DNA of 64,000 bases, from assembly GCA_037178975.1 (NCBI GenBank), contig JASJZH010000006.1, forward strand, positions 9,362,001 through 9,426,000, written 5' to 3'. Source of the DNA: Oscheius tipulae. Lineage: Eukaryota; Nematoda; Chromadorea; Rhabditida; Rhabditidae. Position 1 is the stretch's first letter. Every line of letters begins with the position of its first letter. The notes beneath the pieces are model-generated. The model ran no database searches. It saw only the letters and a list, made by a program, of their open reading frames with translations, and was not told the origin of the DNA. Positions 21,701 through 34,087 of the stretch are shown piece by piece. Both the position numbers and the translations under genes were made by a program.

Positions 21701-24179
21701 TAAACCCGGCTTTTCCGTTGAAAATCCACTATAGACTAGTTTTCTGAATCGGAACTGAATTATTCGATTAAAAAATGACCAGAAAATAGGCTTCTTCACT
21801 TCCCATTTCTAGAAAAACCGTTTAAGGTTTATATATTTCTCAAAAATAACCAGGAGCTTTTTGTTTGTAAATATTGGGTTGGCATATAAGTCTTTTCGCT
21901 TTTTGTAAACATGTCCTTTGTCATGTGTACGACAACGTCCGAGCTATTGATATAGCACCTCGTGTAGCTCACTCAGTCCTCTACCACCACCATGCAAGAC
22001 ACCACTTTCCTTCTTTTTATTCTCTGTTCTCTGTTCATTTTGATCTGGAACATCATTTGAAGCAATTGAGATTTACGAAGAAACTGGGCACATGGTTGGC
22101 GCACGACCTCAGTGGCAACCAGAAGTGGCAGGGTCGCCCATTCTCTCCTGTCCAGGTTTGAGAGGAAATGCTTTTTACCACGCCTGGTGATGGGGAATGA
22201 GAAGTGGGTAACGTAGGTAAACTTCCAAAGGAAGCGTCAATGGGTGGGTCCAGGGCAGGCACCAAGTACTGATGTGAAACCTGACACCCATCAAAAGAAG
22301 TTTATGCTCTGTGTTTTCGGATATCGAAGAAGTGATGCACTGGTAACTGCTGGATGCTGGAACTACCCTTATGGCCGCCATATACAGCCAGCAACTTGAA
22401 AAGGTTACCGTTGCACTTCGTCAGAAACGGCCGCTGAAGTCGAAAGTCATCCAGCAGATGAACAACGCGCGCCCCCATGTTGCCAAACTCACTCGCTCCA
22501 GGATCTACGACCTGGGTTGGGAGATTCTATCCCATCCTCCTTATAGCCCGGACCTTGCCCCTTCCGATTATTATCTGTTCCGGACTCTCAACAACGAGAT
22601 TGGAGGACAACAGTTCGATTCCGACGGCGCACTCAAAACCTAGTAGACAAATTTCTTCGCGTCGAAACCCAAGGTGTTCTACAAGCGCGGCATCCGTAAG
22701 CTACCCGTGAAATGGGCAGACGTGGTATATTATAATGGTGATTACAACGAATGAGAAAGTTGTATGGAAGACAATAAATTTTTGCATTTGGAAAAGCGAA
22801 AAGAGTTAGCTGCCAACCCAATATATCCATTTTTAGACAAAGTGATGGAATCTTGTCTGACCATTACGCTGGTCAACAAGTTGCTGGATCTTATGAAACG
22901 GATACAGACAAGAAGACAAAGTGCCAAGCTTATAAAGAGCAGAAGACTCAGGGATCTATGACCCAGGCCTATCAAAATATTCCCGTATTAACGACGAAGG
23001 AGATTGATGAGTTGAAGAGAGAGCAGAAGCGAAACCCTCAGAATCAGAACAGCAAAATCCTGCTCCAAGCTCTCTCATGGCTTGAAGTTCACATGCCGGA
23101 CGAGTTCAACTATACGGTAGGGTTTGTCTTTTTAAAGGGACTGTCAGGGACCTCTCGATATGGCTATTAAGTCCCGACGCGACTGAGAGAATAAGCGTTC
23201 CCCCGTTTTTGCCAAAAATTTCGGCGGAAAATCAAGCGTTTTCATATTTTCTTTCTAAAATCTCGCGTATTTTTCGGTCAAATTCCACCAAAAGTTGGAT
23301 TCGAGTAGAACATTACACGGGCTGCATGATGATGTCAATAAATCCAAGTGTCAATGAAAATAAAATGAACCAGATCCAAACAACTAAACGGCCAACCTAA
23401 TCCCCGAGCACCGGTCACAGAGTGCCAACTTTATGAACCAATTTTCAATTTTCTTTTCGGAAAGACAGCTACAATCACTGGGGCAACTTTCCTCATTATA
23501 AAAATGGTATATGGCCGATTTTTATTTCCAGGTTACGGTAGCTTTTTAGGTCCCTAACAGTCCATTTAAAGCCCATTTTCAACTTCAAATGGTGACAGAC
23601 TTTTGAGGTTTTATAGGGAGCAGTCATGAGAAATAATGCTCGTCAAGGCCTGCTGCATTCTTTCCTCCGTCACAGCGTTCAATGGGCAAATGTGATTCCT
23701 GGGCTAAACCAGGACATCCAGAACATTCCATCAATCCGTCAGAATCTGCTTGAAATAGGCAATGCAAACAACGCCAAAGTTGCTGCCGTACTGCTCGATA
23801 AATTCTTTAAAAAAATGGAAGAGCTGAATGATGATGACCGAGAAGGTGAGCATTTAAATTGTTTTTAAAAGTTAAGTTTACAGCTCTGTCCGACATTCAG
23901 ATGAAAATTTATAACTTTCTCAACCGGAACATCACCTACTCTAGCTATCTCGGTGAGGGAATCAACAATATCGGCAGGATGCAAGTCTTCTTTGAGGTCG
24001 TCGACAATTTGGGGAATAAACAAGTCATGGTGGTCTGCGTCTCGGAGCAGTTGTATCGACCAGAAGAGTTTGTTGACCGTCGACCCGTCAGAACTATCAC
24101 TACGATATACTTCATTACTCCCCCCCCAAAAAGTCCGCCTAATTCGAAAGACTTTTTAACTTTTCGCAAAACAACGTAG
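18740..24179 (+). CDS. Probable DUF4781-type protein (5' end missing, one frame break)
   Basis: Exons about 18740-18779, 18823-18936, 20372-20893, 22837-23116, 23617-23845 and 23884-24179. The series NGLPVVGHVKGVIHYAVGDTEG, then HHAMNAASRSA, then GIPAGIAAGAAYD and NGGNIFEAAFVPVGDGLGGYAGGK is what I recall of the DUF4781 family of invertebrate proteins; this is from memory and needs a profile search. The second half has a Gly-rich linker (near 20660), the segment QYWFDPKSGEVFTTKP, helical exons (KEIDELKREQKR) and a final beta-like exon (MQVFFEVVDNLGNKQ). The frame slips near 20631, between LIE and DLGGNG. The first exons are not found. Two introns carry transposons. Confidence 0.55.
18960..19925. 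mobile_element. Fold-back element with long imperfect inverted arms
   Basis: About 18963-19325 is the imperfect reverse complement of about 19437-19925, with a centre of some 110 bp. Clear matching blocks are AACTTTTTTTCCTATGTCCC (19863 and its complement near 19005), AATTAATATTTCGCAAT (19768 and near 19092) and CTCACGAAAT plus TTTAGCAAAT (19454/19480 and near 19270-19300). The outer ends match near GGGAC...AAACCACT. It lies wholly inside intron 18937-20371 of the DUF4781-like gene. No transposase ORF was found. It resembles a fold-back or hairpin MITE. Confidence 0.7.
21110..21146 (+). repeat. Short dispersed intron repeat (GGTTACTGTAGCTTTTTAGG)
   Basis: The same word recurs as GGTTACGGTAGCTTTTTAGG at about 23532-23552 and inverted (AAAAGCTACAGTAACC) at about 20218-20234, each in a different intron of the same gene. 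Neighbouring sequence (GGACTGTCAGGG at 20949 and 23140) is shared too. Confidence 0.55.
21874..22821 (+). mobile_element. Degenerate mariner element with intact terminal repeats
   Basis: The ends are TTGGGTTGGCATATAAGTCT and, reversed, TTGGGTTGGCAGCTAACTCT, each followed by TTTTCGCTTTT, and both are flanked by TA (21872-21873 and 22822-22823). The length of 948 bp is shorter than the usual 1.2-1.3 kb. Inside, the frame near 22063 reads FTKKLGTWLAHDLS, the mariner KLG.WV.HEL motif. Another from about 22371 has the NARPHVA block and the SPDLAPSDYYLF catalytic block (third Asp of DD34D). The first catalytic region is disrupted and frames are broken, so it is inactive on its own. It sits in intron 20894-22836. 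Confidence 0.9.
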
Positions 24180-25594
24180 AGCCATTTACCTGCTTCATTT
24201 TTTTAGTACAGAATGAAGTGGCGAATAAACAATTGTAAGCCTAACAGGCATCTAGCAATCTTTTTCTTCCATTATGAGATAAAAATCGCGTTAGATTTAC
24301 CTACCCCCTCAGAATTTAGTTTTAAAATTTAAAACTAAATTTTAACTGTCGGCTATGTTGGATTTTTCTTTTTTTTTATGTTGGGGAGATTAGAATAACA
24401 AAGCAAAGCGATAATGGAAAGCCGCTTGTTTTTTTGGCCAATTTGGTATTAAAAAAAACTGTATTGCGATATTCTTCATTACTTCCCAAAAGCCCGCCTG
24501 AGATTAATTAAAAAAAATACCCCAGGATTGAGCTATATAGACTTGCCCAGTTATGAGTATCGTATTACTTTATTAAAACTTCATTCTCTTTTTGTTAGAA
24601 GAATGGTTGCAGATGTTCTTTTTGTCAGAAAGGTTATTAGTAGTAACGGTTAGTCTAGGTGATCTATTCATTTTTCGGCTTTCAAATGGCAGAACTGTTC
24701 AATTTAAAATTCATTCCAAACTATCTCTGGTTGGAGCTAATTCCAAGCATTTAAACACTTTCGCGTTCAGGGTAAGTCGGCTTCTAGAGGATAACGATTT
24801 AGGTTCTCTTATCCGCTCAGGTCGATCTACAATTATTCAGCACGCCTCCACGCATTCTAGGTCACTAGCTCGTCTGTTGGATTGAAAAAGAAGCTATAAG
24901 TGATACCTACCCCAACTCTTCCCCACATAGTTCTTTTTGAGCAGTGTGTTTAGGCGAAGTACCATTTTATTTTAGGCTAAAATGCATTGAGACCAGGTTT
25001 TCAGCCGTATTTTAGACATGGAAGAGTCGAAAGTTTTGGGAGTGTTCAAATGCCTGGTTAATATTCCGCACAGGAAGGCAACCAACTATGATATCAAGCA
25101 AATGAAAGATTAAATCTCCACATAGTCTTGATCTGTCAAAGGGAGTGACAGCTACTGAGAGCTGGTCGGGCTCAGGTGTAGACCAGGAGAGCAAATCTAA
25201 GGTCTTTTGGTCTGTTTTCGAACTGCAAGGGGTTAGGTTTACACAGGTTGCTAAATTGAAACTTCAATACAGTTCTTTGCGAGGAACACTCTATTCTTGC
25301 TAGAATCACGTCAATGTACCGTAAGATGGTTGATTTGCCACGCTGTCTGTAAGAATTAGTTCAACTACGGGACATCACTGCCACTCTCCGGATAGGGCAT
25401 TGGGGGGTTTCAACACTTCTATTACTTTTGTTATCTCGCTTTGACTCAAAGGTGTCCAAAACAGCCATTTTGCTTGGTGAAGAAAAGAAGCCAGACTGTT
25501 TCTGTATCCTCGTTTAGTATTCAGCAGGCAGAATACAAATCAGATTTTCCCAATAAAGGCTATCTAAATCTTTAGTCTCCATCAACTGACAGCA
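24180..25594. other. Intergenic, AT-rich, no supported gene
   Basis: A plus ORF at 24592-24885 has a helical, Leu-rich composition but no start context, splice partners or recognisable motif. Homopolymer A/T runs are frequent. Confidence 0.4.
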
Positions 25595-25838
25595 ATGTCT
25601 AGCTTCTCTAACTTTCTTCTCGTCTTCCTGATCTTCTCGTTCATCTTGATGGCCGTTGCTCTCAACGAGGATACTCCGGGCTACAACGAGTGTGTCCATC
25701 ATTGCAGGGCGAACTGGGACTGGTAGATCGGAAGGAAAATTCCTCCAAATCTGTCCATTCAGGCCTTTCAGCTGGACATGCCTCTACAACTGCGCTGCCA
25801 TCTGGATTGTCAATCATGTTCCTGACGTCGGAATCTGA
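25595..25838 (+). CDS. Small secreted peptide with two Cys-x3-Cys motifs (helical-hairpin type)
   Basis: Exons 25595-25722 and 25763-25838, 40-bp intron, 67 residues. The first 23 residues form a clear signal peptide (Phe/Leu/Ile-rich, ending MAVA). The mature part has exactly four Cys in the order C-x3-C, eleven residues, C-x3-C (CVHHC and CLYNC), with Trp-rich sequence between. Unspliced, the frame stops after the first pair; splicing adds the second pair, which supports the model. This spacing is that of the alpha-hairpinin or helical-hairpin fold, found in plant defence peptides and some venom peptides. The activity here is unknown and I make no claim of toxicity. A 108-residue ORF runs antisense across it. 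Confidence 0.65.
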
Positions 25839-26328
25839 GGAGACAGATGAAATAATAAAGAGCAATGGAAACTGGTATTGTGCACTGACGTTGACAAAAG
25901 TTGGATATGGTGGGGATTTGGGGGGACCAAGGTACGATTTGGTACTTTGACGCAACAGTGCTCTAGTTTGAACGAGTTTCTTGCGCACTGAGGGATTAGT
26001 AATTGGTTCTTCTTGCGGCGATTAGATTCGTGATTATACCCGGGATCCGAGCACAACCGTATCTCAGTCACCCCCTCTCTATTGTTATAATCGTCGCAGC
26101 TGCATCTTTGACACTAAGACGTGGAAATGGAAGCTTAAAAGGGTCCACATATATTGGTAGTTCTATTGCGTGGGGAAACGGGATTAGCGTTGTTTTGATA
26201 TAAAACTTTCCCGAAAATATGAAAAGTGATCAGAATCTTTTCACTATTGCCAGTTTCCCCAATTTTTTACTACCTCCCGCCTTCAAAAGATTCTAGTAGT
26301 CACAAAAACAGAGTTCTCAATGCTTGTA

Positions 26329-26672
26329 GAAACTAAAGACTCACCATCTCTTCAGAGAATATCCCGGGCGGTACATTTATCCAGTCTGTCTGCTCCTCGT
26401 CCTCCGTAGCCGTTATGGGTCTCGGGGTCCGCGTCTTGGCGTGGAGGAAGTCGGTCGGCTGCGGCCCGCGGACTGCCCCTCCTCTATCATCACATTTCCC
26501 GGTGCACTGGGTGGTAGGCGACAACGGGAAGCTTGCATTTTTGCTGGTTTCTTCGTCCTTGTTCTCCACGATCATCCTCTCGTCTTTTTCCAGATCCTTG
26601 TCGTTCGTCGTCTGCTCTTCAGTAGCGTTCCTGGTCGCTGTCGTCTTCTTGCTCCGGTAGTTCCCTTCCGAC
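26329..26672 (-). CDS. Candidate internal exon of an unidentified gene
   Basis: One frame is open across the whole segment, bounded by an acceptor (TTGTAG at about 26680) and a GTGAGT donor after GIFSEEM at about 26342. The product is hydrophilic and acidic (DKDLEKDE, EDEEQTDW) with no domain, and GC content is higher than nearby. No partner exon was found, so it may be a low-complexity piece of a larger gene or a chance ORF. Confidence 0.35.
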
Positions 26673-30151
<3,479 letters not shown>

Positions 30152-30403
30152 CTATTGTGTACCATAATGCCAGAAAAATGATCTTAATTGAGTTAAGAAA
30201 GACACATCTGGTTCGAGATTTTTGGAGTATAGATGTTGCCGTTCAGTGCATTCTTTAATTCTTGATCTGACCTCCTTTGTAGCTTGTCCTTCCACTTGAA
30301 TAAGCTCCCGATGACGCTTCATCTCTTCTTCATATTGTGTGAGCATGCATACCTTTTTTCTTCGGGTGAAGAAGAAGAAAACACAGCACGGAGCACAGCC
30401 CAC
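30152..30403 (-). CDS. Possible small protein with myristoylation-like MGCAPCC start
   Basis: 83 residues if unspliced. It starts MGCAPCCVFFFF, a Gly-2 plus Cys pattern typical of N-myristoylated and palmitoylated proteins. A charged helix follows (YEEEMKRHRELIQVEGQ, KEVRSRIKECTERQ). A short intron beginning GTATGC after TRRKK is possible. No neighbour or homologue supports it; it could be an exon fragment or a relic. Confidence 0.35.
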   Translation of the reverse strand: MGCAPCCVFFFFTRRKKVCMLTQYEEEMKRHRELIQVEGQATKEVRSRIKECTERQHLYSKNLEPDVSFLTQLRSFFWHYGTQ

Positions 30404-30678
30404 CCACTTTTAGACACACCTCCAATTTTAGTAGCTGGTTGGTAACTGAACCCGGGTGTGAGTTTCGTCTCCATGTTCTCTAGTTACGCGGTAATAAAGC
30501 TCCTTCTTTCGATCTCTTGCTCCGCCCCATCTGCACTTCAAAAGTGTCTATGAGCCATGAAGAGGGAGCACCACTTAATGTTATGCCCAGTTTCTTGACC
30601 CCTTGGTCCATTTAGCCTCTCATTCTCATTCCTTCCCCAGCCTTCTCTTGAGCAAACGAGCCTGTTTCAGATTCAGAG

Positions 30679-31503
30679 ATGCGGTTCCTGAACCTTGCCG
30701 TCTTCCTCTGTCTCTTGGCTATGGCTTCAGCTATGTTCCGAGGGTCTCCAAGGGTAGGTTTCATACTTTACTATACTGAATCTTGTTGGAGCTTACAAGG
30801 GATTGATAGATTGACATGACTTTTCACTAAACCTTGCATACTCTTCTGTCAACTTCACCTGACCTGAGTTGATAATACGCGCAATGTTCCAAAGATTAGC
30901 GAGCGGGTTCGAGTAGGTTCAATGCAAAGTGGGACATAACTTGACAGAACATAATCTAGCTTGATTGACATCGTTTGACATAACTCGACCTTGGCCATGC
31001 TAGTCAAAAATGAGGCAGTTTCAGATTGACATAACTTGGCATACTTTGTCAAGGTTGCTATGTCAATGCCCTTGAAGAAAGAATCGCGAGTTGTCAAAGG
31101 TCTTTTTGACTAATGCCTATGACACAGAGTGGTCTCTTGACCACTCTGATTTCTGACAACCTCCTCGTAGTGACTCATAAATAAAGAAGGAATCATGCAA
31201 AAATTTGCTCTGCACGCCACCTACGCTTGTCGCAGCGGCGGAAAAAAGGAGACATGTTCCTACAAGAATAGGGCGTGAGAGTCTGTTCTTCCGCTTCCTA
31301 TACCAATTTTGCAGGGAATCGCAACGATCAACCATGACACTGGAGATGTAATGTATCTGGCTGTTCCAAATCGCCGTCATCTCTTCGACAAAAGGAGGTA
31401 CGCACTTCCTGATTACTGTGTTTACTCACTCCTGATTGACTACTATAAACCATATTAATTTAGGTGCCTCTTCTGCCCGGATGACTACGAAGCAAGACGG
31501 TGA
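30679..31503 (+). CDS. Small secreted peptide precursor with dibasic site and CLFC tail
   Basis: Exons 30679-30753, 31315-31397 and 31464-31503 give 65 residues; phases agree. A clean signal peptide (MRFLNLAVFLCLLAMASA) is followed by FRGSPR, a short hydrophobic middle, a DKRR dibasic site, and a C-terminal CLFCPDDYEARR. AATAAA lies at 31516, 12 bases after the stop. Processing at the dibasic site would release a 10-12 residue peptide with two Cys three apart, suggesting a neuropeptide-like or hormone precursor; that is inference. The 561-bp first intron holds a perfect hairpin and TTGACATAAC-rich sequence. It ends tail-to-tail with the next gene. Confidence 0.65.
31125..31148. repeat. Perfect hairpin with 10-bp arms
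   Basis: CAGAGTGGTC, a 4-base loop TCTT, then GACCACTCTG, inside the first intron of the peptide gene. It could be a transposon scar or chance. Confidence 0.6.
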
Positions 31504-31534
31504 TTAACAGATGGCAATAAAGTGTTCATTTGTG

Positions 31535-32650
31535 TTAACCCAGCCAACCTAGACTTCCTTGAACGACGCCGTCCGCTGCTCCCTTCCAAAACCGGCGCAT
31601 CGGTCCCTCGGGTCGATTAATTTCGTAGATTTGTGAGTATCCAGAATAGGGATATCCACCATACGCCATTTGCATCGGATACCCGACACCGTAACTGCTT
31701 GTAGGATAGCCAGCCTCAATAGGATAAGAAGGGTAGGAAGCGACTGGAACGACCTGGAAAAAGTTGATTGAAGTGGTGCAACTGGTTTTGGAGTTTAGAG
31801 ACAGAACTAGTTCAAAAACCATGTTTACAGAGTTCAAGAATGAGTGAGAATGGTTTAAAATAGTATATTTGACGGGATTCGTAATCAAGAAGTTGGTGAA
31901 TAGAATACGTTGTTAATACTACAGGAAGCTCAAAGTTGCGTCAGTGAGTGTCTTTTGAGCTGGGTGCATTGATAAACAGAGTAAACGTATTTTCTTGGGA
32001 TAGTGTGTCTAAAGCTTTCATCTTTACAAGACCTTTGTATCTGGCATGTGATCGTCAGTTAGATGAAAGTACAATAGGGTAGTGGCAGATACAAAAGTCA
32101 CAGTTGCAAAGAGATGGTGCTCTGAATGAAATGAAAAACTGGACAGATCCTGTGGACCTTACATCCAACATTTGATTCGGGGACCTACGCATTTTCACTG
32201 TCAGGTGTACTTGCCAACTTGTAATTCCCGTAATCTGTCAGGGCCAAACCGTCCCAGACAGTACTGTTAGTCTAGAGCTAGATTACTTCGGCCCAGAGTA
32301 CTTTCATCCTATTCTCTCTCAGTTTCTATCACGACACCCTTAGATCCTGTATAATTAGGAAGTACCTCATTCGGTTAAGAATCCCGAAAGCTCGCACCGT
32401 TCAGGGAAAGGTAGACTAGTATAGCATAATTCGAGAATGAAAGTTGTCTCCGTTAGTTGAGTACAAGGCCAAATTCCTCAAGACCTATGAAACTCACTCC
32501 CGTTTGGTACGGCTGAATATAAGTTGCTGGCTGCGGCACCAGTGGTTGATATCCTTGTCCGCCATTAGCATCTCCCGCCGTTAGCCCAATAGAAAAAACG
32601 GCTTGTCCGAAAACGGCGCTCAAAGAACATAAGAGCACGACTAGGAACAT
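31535..32650 (-). CDS. Secreted Tyr/Gly/Pro-rich protein (YGGYP type), larger form
   Basis: Exons 32650-32498 and 31753-31535, 123 residues. Signal peptide MFLVVLLCSLSAVFG, then a Gln/Pro-rich segment. The second exon has SYPSYP and YGGYPYSGYSQIY, then a non-repetitive end (MRRFWKGAADGV...LGWLG). The MFLVVLLCSL leader and YGGYP content resemble the neighbour at 32867-33352, so the two look like diverged tandem duplicates. Related sequences in nematodes are the YGGYG/YGGWG peptide families, epidermal and inducible by wounding or infection. No dibasic site occurs in the repetitive part. The 744-bp intron shows nothing recognisable. Confidence 0.7.
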
Positions 32651-32866
32651 TATGCTGAAAATAGTCGTTGTTTGAAGACGTGAAAAGGGATTGAGTAACT
32701 AGACGACGACCTTGGAGGGCCACTTCAAAAAAGGGACGCGTAAGGGCGCCGTCCCTGTTGAAGCAGGTCAGGTATGCACCTGACATTGTAGATTTAAGCA
32801 CTCTTGACACTTCTAGCGGAAATCTTCAAAGCTTTATTGCAATTTTCTACAACCTTCATATCTTGT

Positions 32867-33352
32867 TTACTTTTTCTTGCCCATAGCTCCTAAAGCAGCT
32901 CCAAGCAAGGCACCACGCAACATTCCTTGAACGCCTGAAAATGGCACTTATTTACTTTTTCCCTCTGGTTTCAGTGAGCCCTCTGCACCCTTATTGAATA
33001 ATAGATAGTGTGTTTCGTTTCAAGCATTGTTTCAGGTGAAAAAAATGCTGAAAGGCAACGGGAAGGAGTCAAGAATGAAAATGTGAACGCGGCTTAGGGA
33101 TTAAAGGAGATTCGGGTAGGCCTCGCTTATGCAAAACAGGCTATACTTACCTCCACCATACATTCCGTAACCGCCCATCATCGGGTAGCCACCATAGCCA
33201 CCCATCATTCCTGGATAGCCGCCCATCATGCCGCCCGGGTAGCCGCCCATCATTCCGTAGCCTCCGTACATGCCGGGATAGCCGCCGTAGCCCCACTGTG
33301 CGGCTACAGGCTGCGACACCAAAAGGGCTAGGAGACAGACGAGAAGGAACAT
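32867..33352 (-). CDS. YGGY/GGYP-rich secreted peptide, similar to nematode NLP-29-type antimicrobial peptides
   Basis: Exons 33352-33151 and 32934-32867, 89 residues. Signal peptide MFLLVCLLALLVSQPVAA, then QWGYGGYPGMYGGYGMM and several GGYPGMMGGY units, then an Ala/Gly/Leu segment ending AMGKKK. The mature start QWGYGGY is the same as that of the C. elegans nlp-29/nlp-31 group, whose products are antimicrobial peptides of the epidermis. Met and Pro replace the Arg of those repeats, and the KKK tail is not typical, so I call it related in type, not orthologous. AATAAA follows at about 32838. Confidence 0.72.
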
Positions 33353-34087
33353 GTTGACCGGTGATAAAACTGTTTCTGATTGGGGGTTCGACTGTTGGTG
33401 ATGTTTCGGAGAACCTGTCTTGACCTAGGACACTGCGAATTTGACGAATAGAGGGCACGACTCGAGTTTATTCTTTGAAAAACAGAGTTAAAGCTGTACA
33501 GTCATAGTTGTGGAAGAGAGACAGAGAGAGAGAGAGAGAGCGGGCAAAGTCAAGGCCACCGGACTGATCGATATGCCTGTCCAGTTGATTTCGAATCCTA
33601 CCAGTCCTTCGTCGAACTTGTATTAACGCTGCTCGGTCGGCGAACCAGTCTGCAATTTTGATCTTAGTCTCCCCTCGAACCCATATGACGTGTCGTTAAT
33701 GTTTTGACTTCCAAACCTACCCTGACGGATCAATTGCCAGGTGACTGTTTTTTCTTGCGACCGACTGGCAGAGCGGCATCAGCGGCACCAGTAGAAAGCA
33801 GTTGGAGTGTAGCTCATTTGCGGCCTGCTCCCTCGACGTACACGTAGGATCGGCCAGTGTTCCGCGTCGGATTCTATTTTTAGACCTTAGCTCACTTCCA
33901 CATTTTGCAAATTACCGGAAGTTGTTCACTCCGAGATGTCGTTCCAGTGTCCGTCGATAGACAACGGACACCGAAGGTGAGGGCACGAATCGGGACAGGA
34001 CACCAACATTTGTGTGTCGTCGAGCATTCGTTAGCCAGGTCATATCGTCTTTTAGGGCCCTACGATGTCTCTAAAAATGGAAACCTG
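33353..34087. other. Intergenic, includes a short (GA)n tract
   Basis: A GAGAGA run lies at about 33519-33541. It is the upstream region of the YGGYP gene and downstream region of the receptor gene; no supported ORF. Confidence 0.5.

Noticed and set aside
25662-25988. Minus-strand 108-residue ORF
   Set aside because: It overlaps the spliced plus-strand peptide gene, which has a signal peptide, splice sites and a four-Cys pattern; this ORF has none.
30815-31080. Clustered TTGACATAAC-like words in an intron
   Set aside because: Irregular spacing and imperfect copies; not enough to call a repeat array or binding-site cluster.
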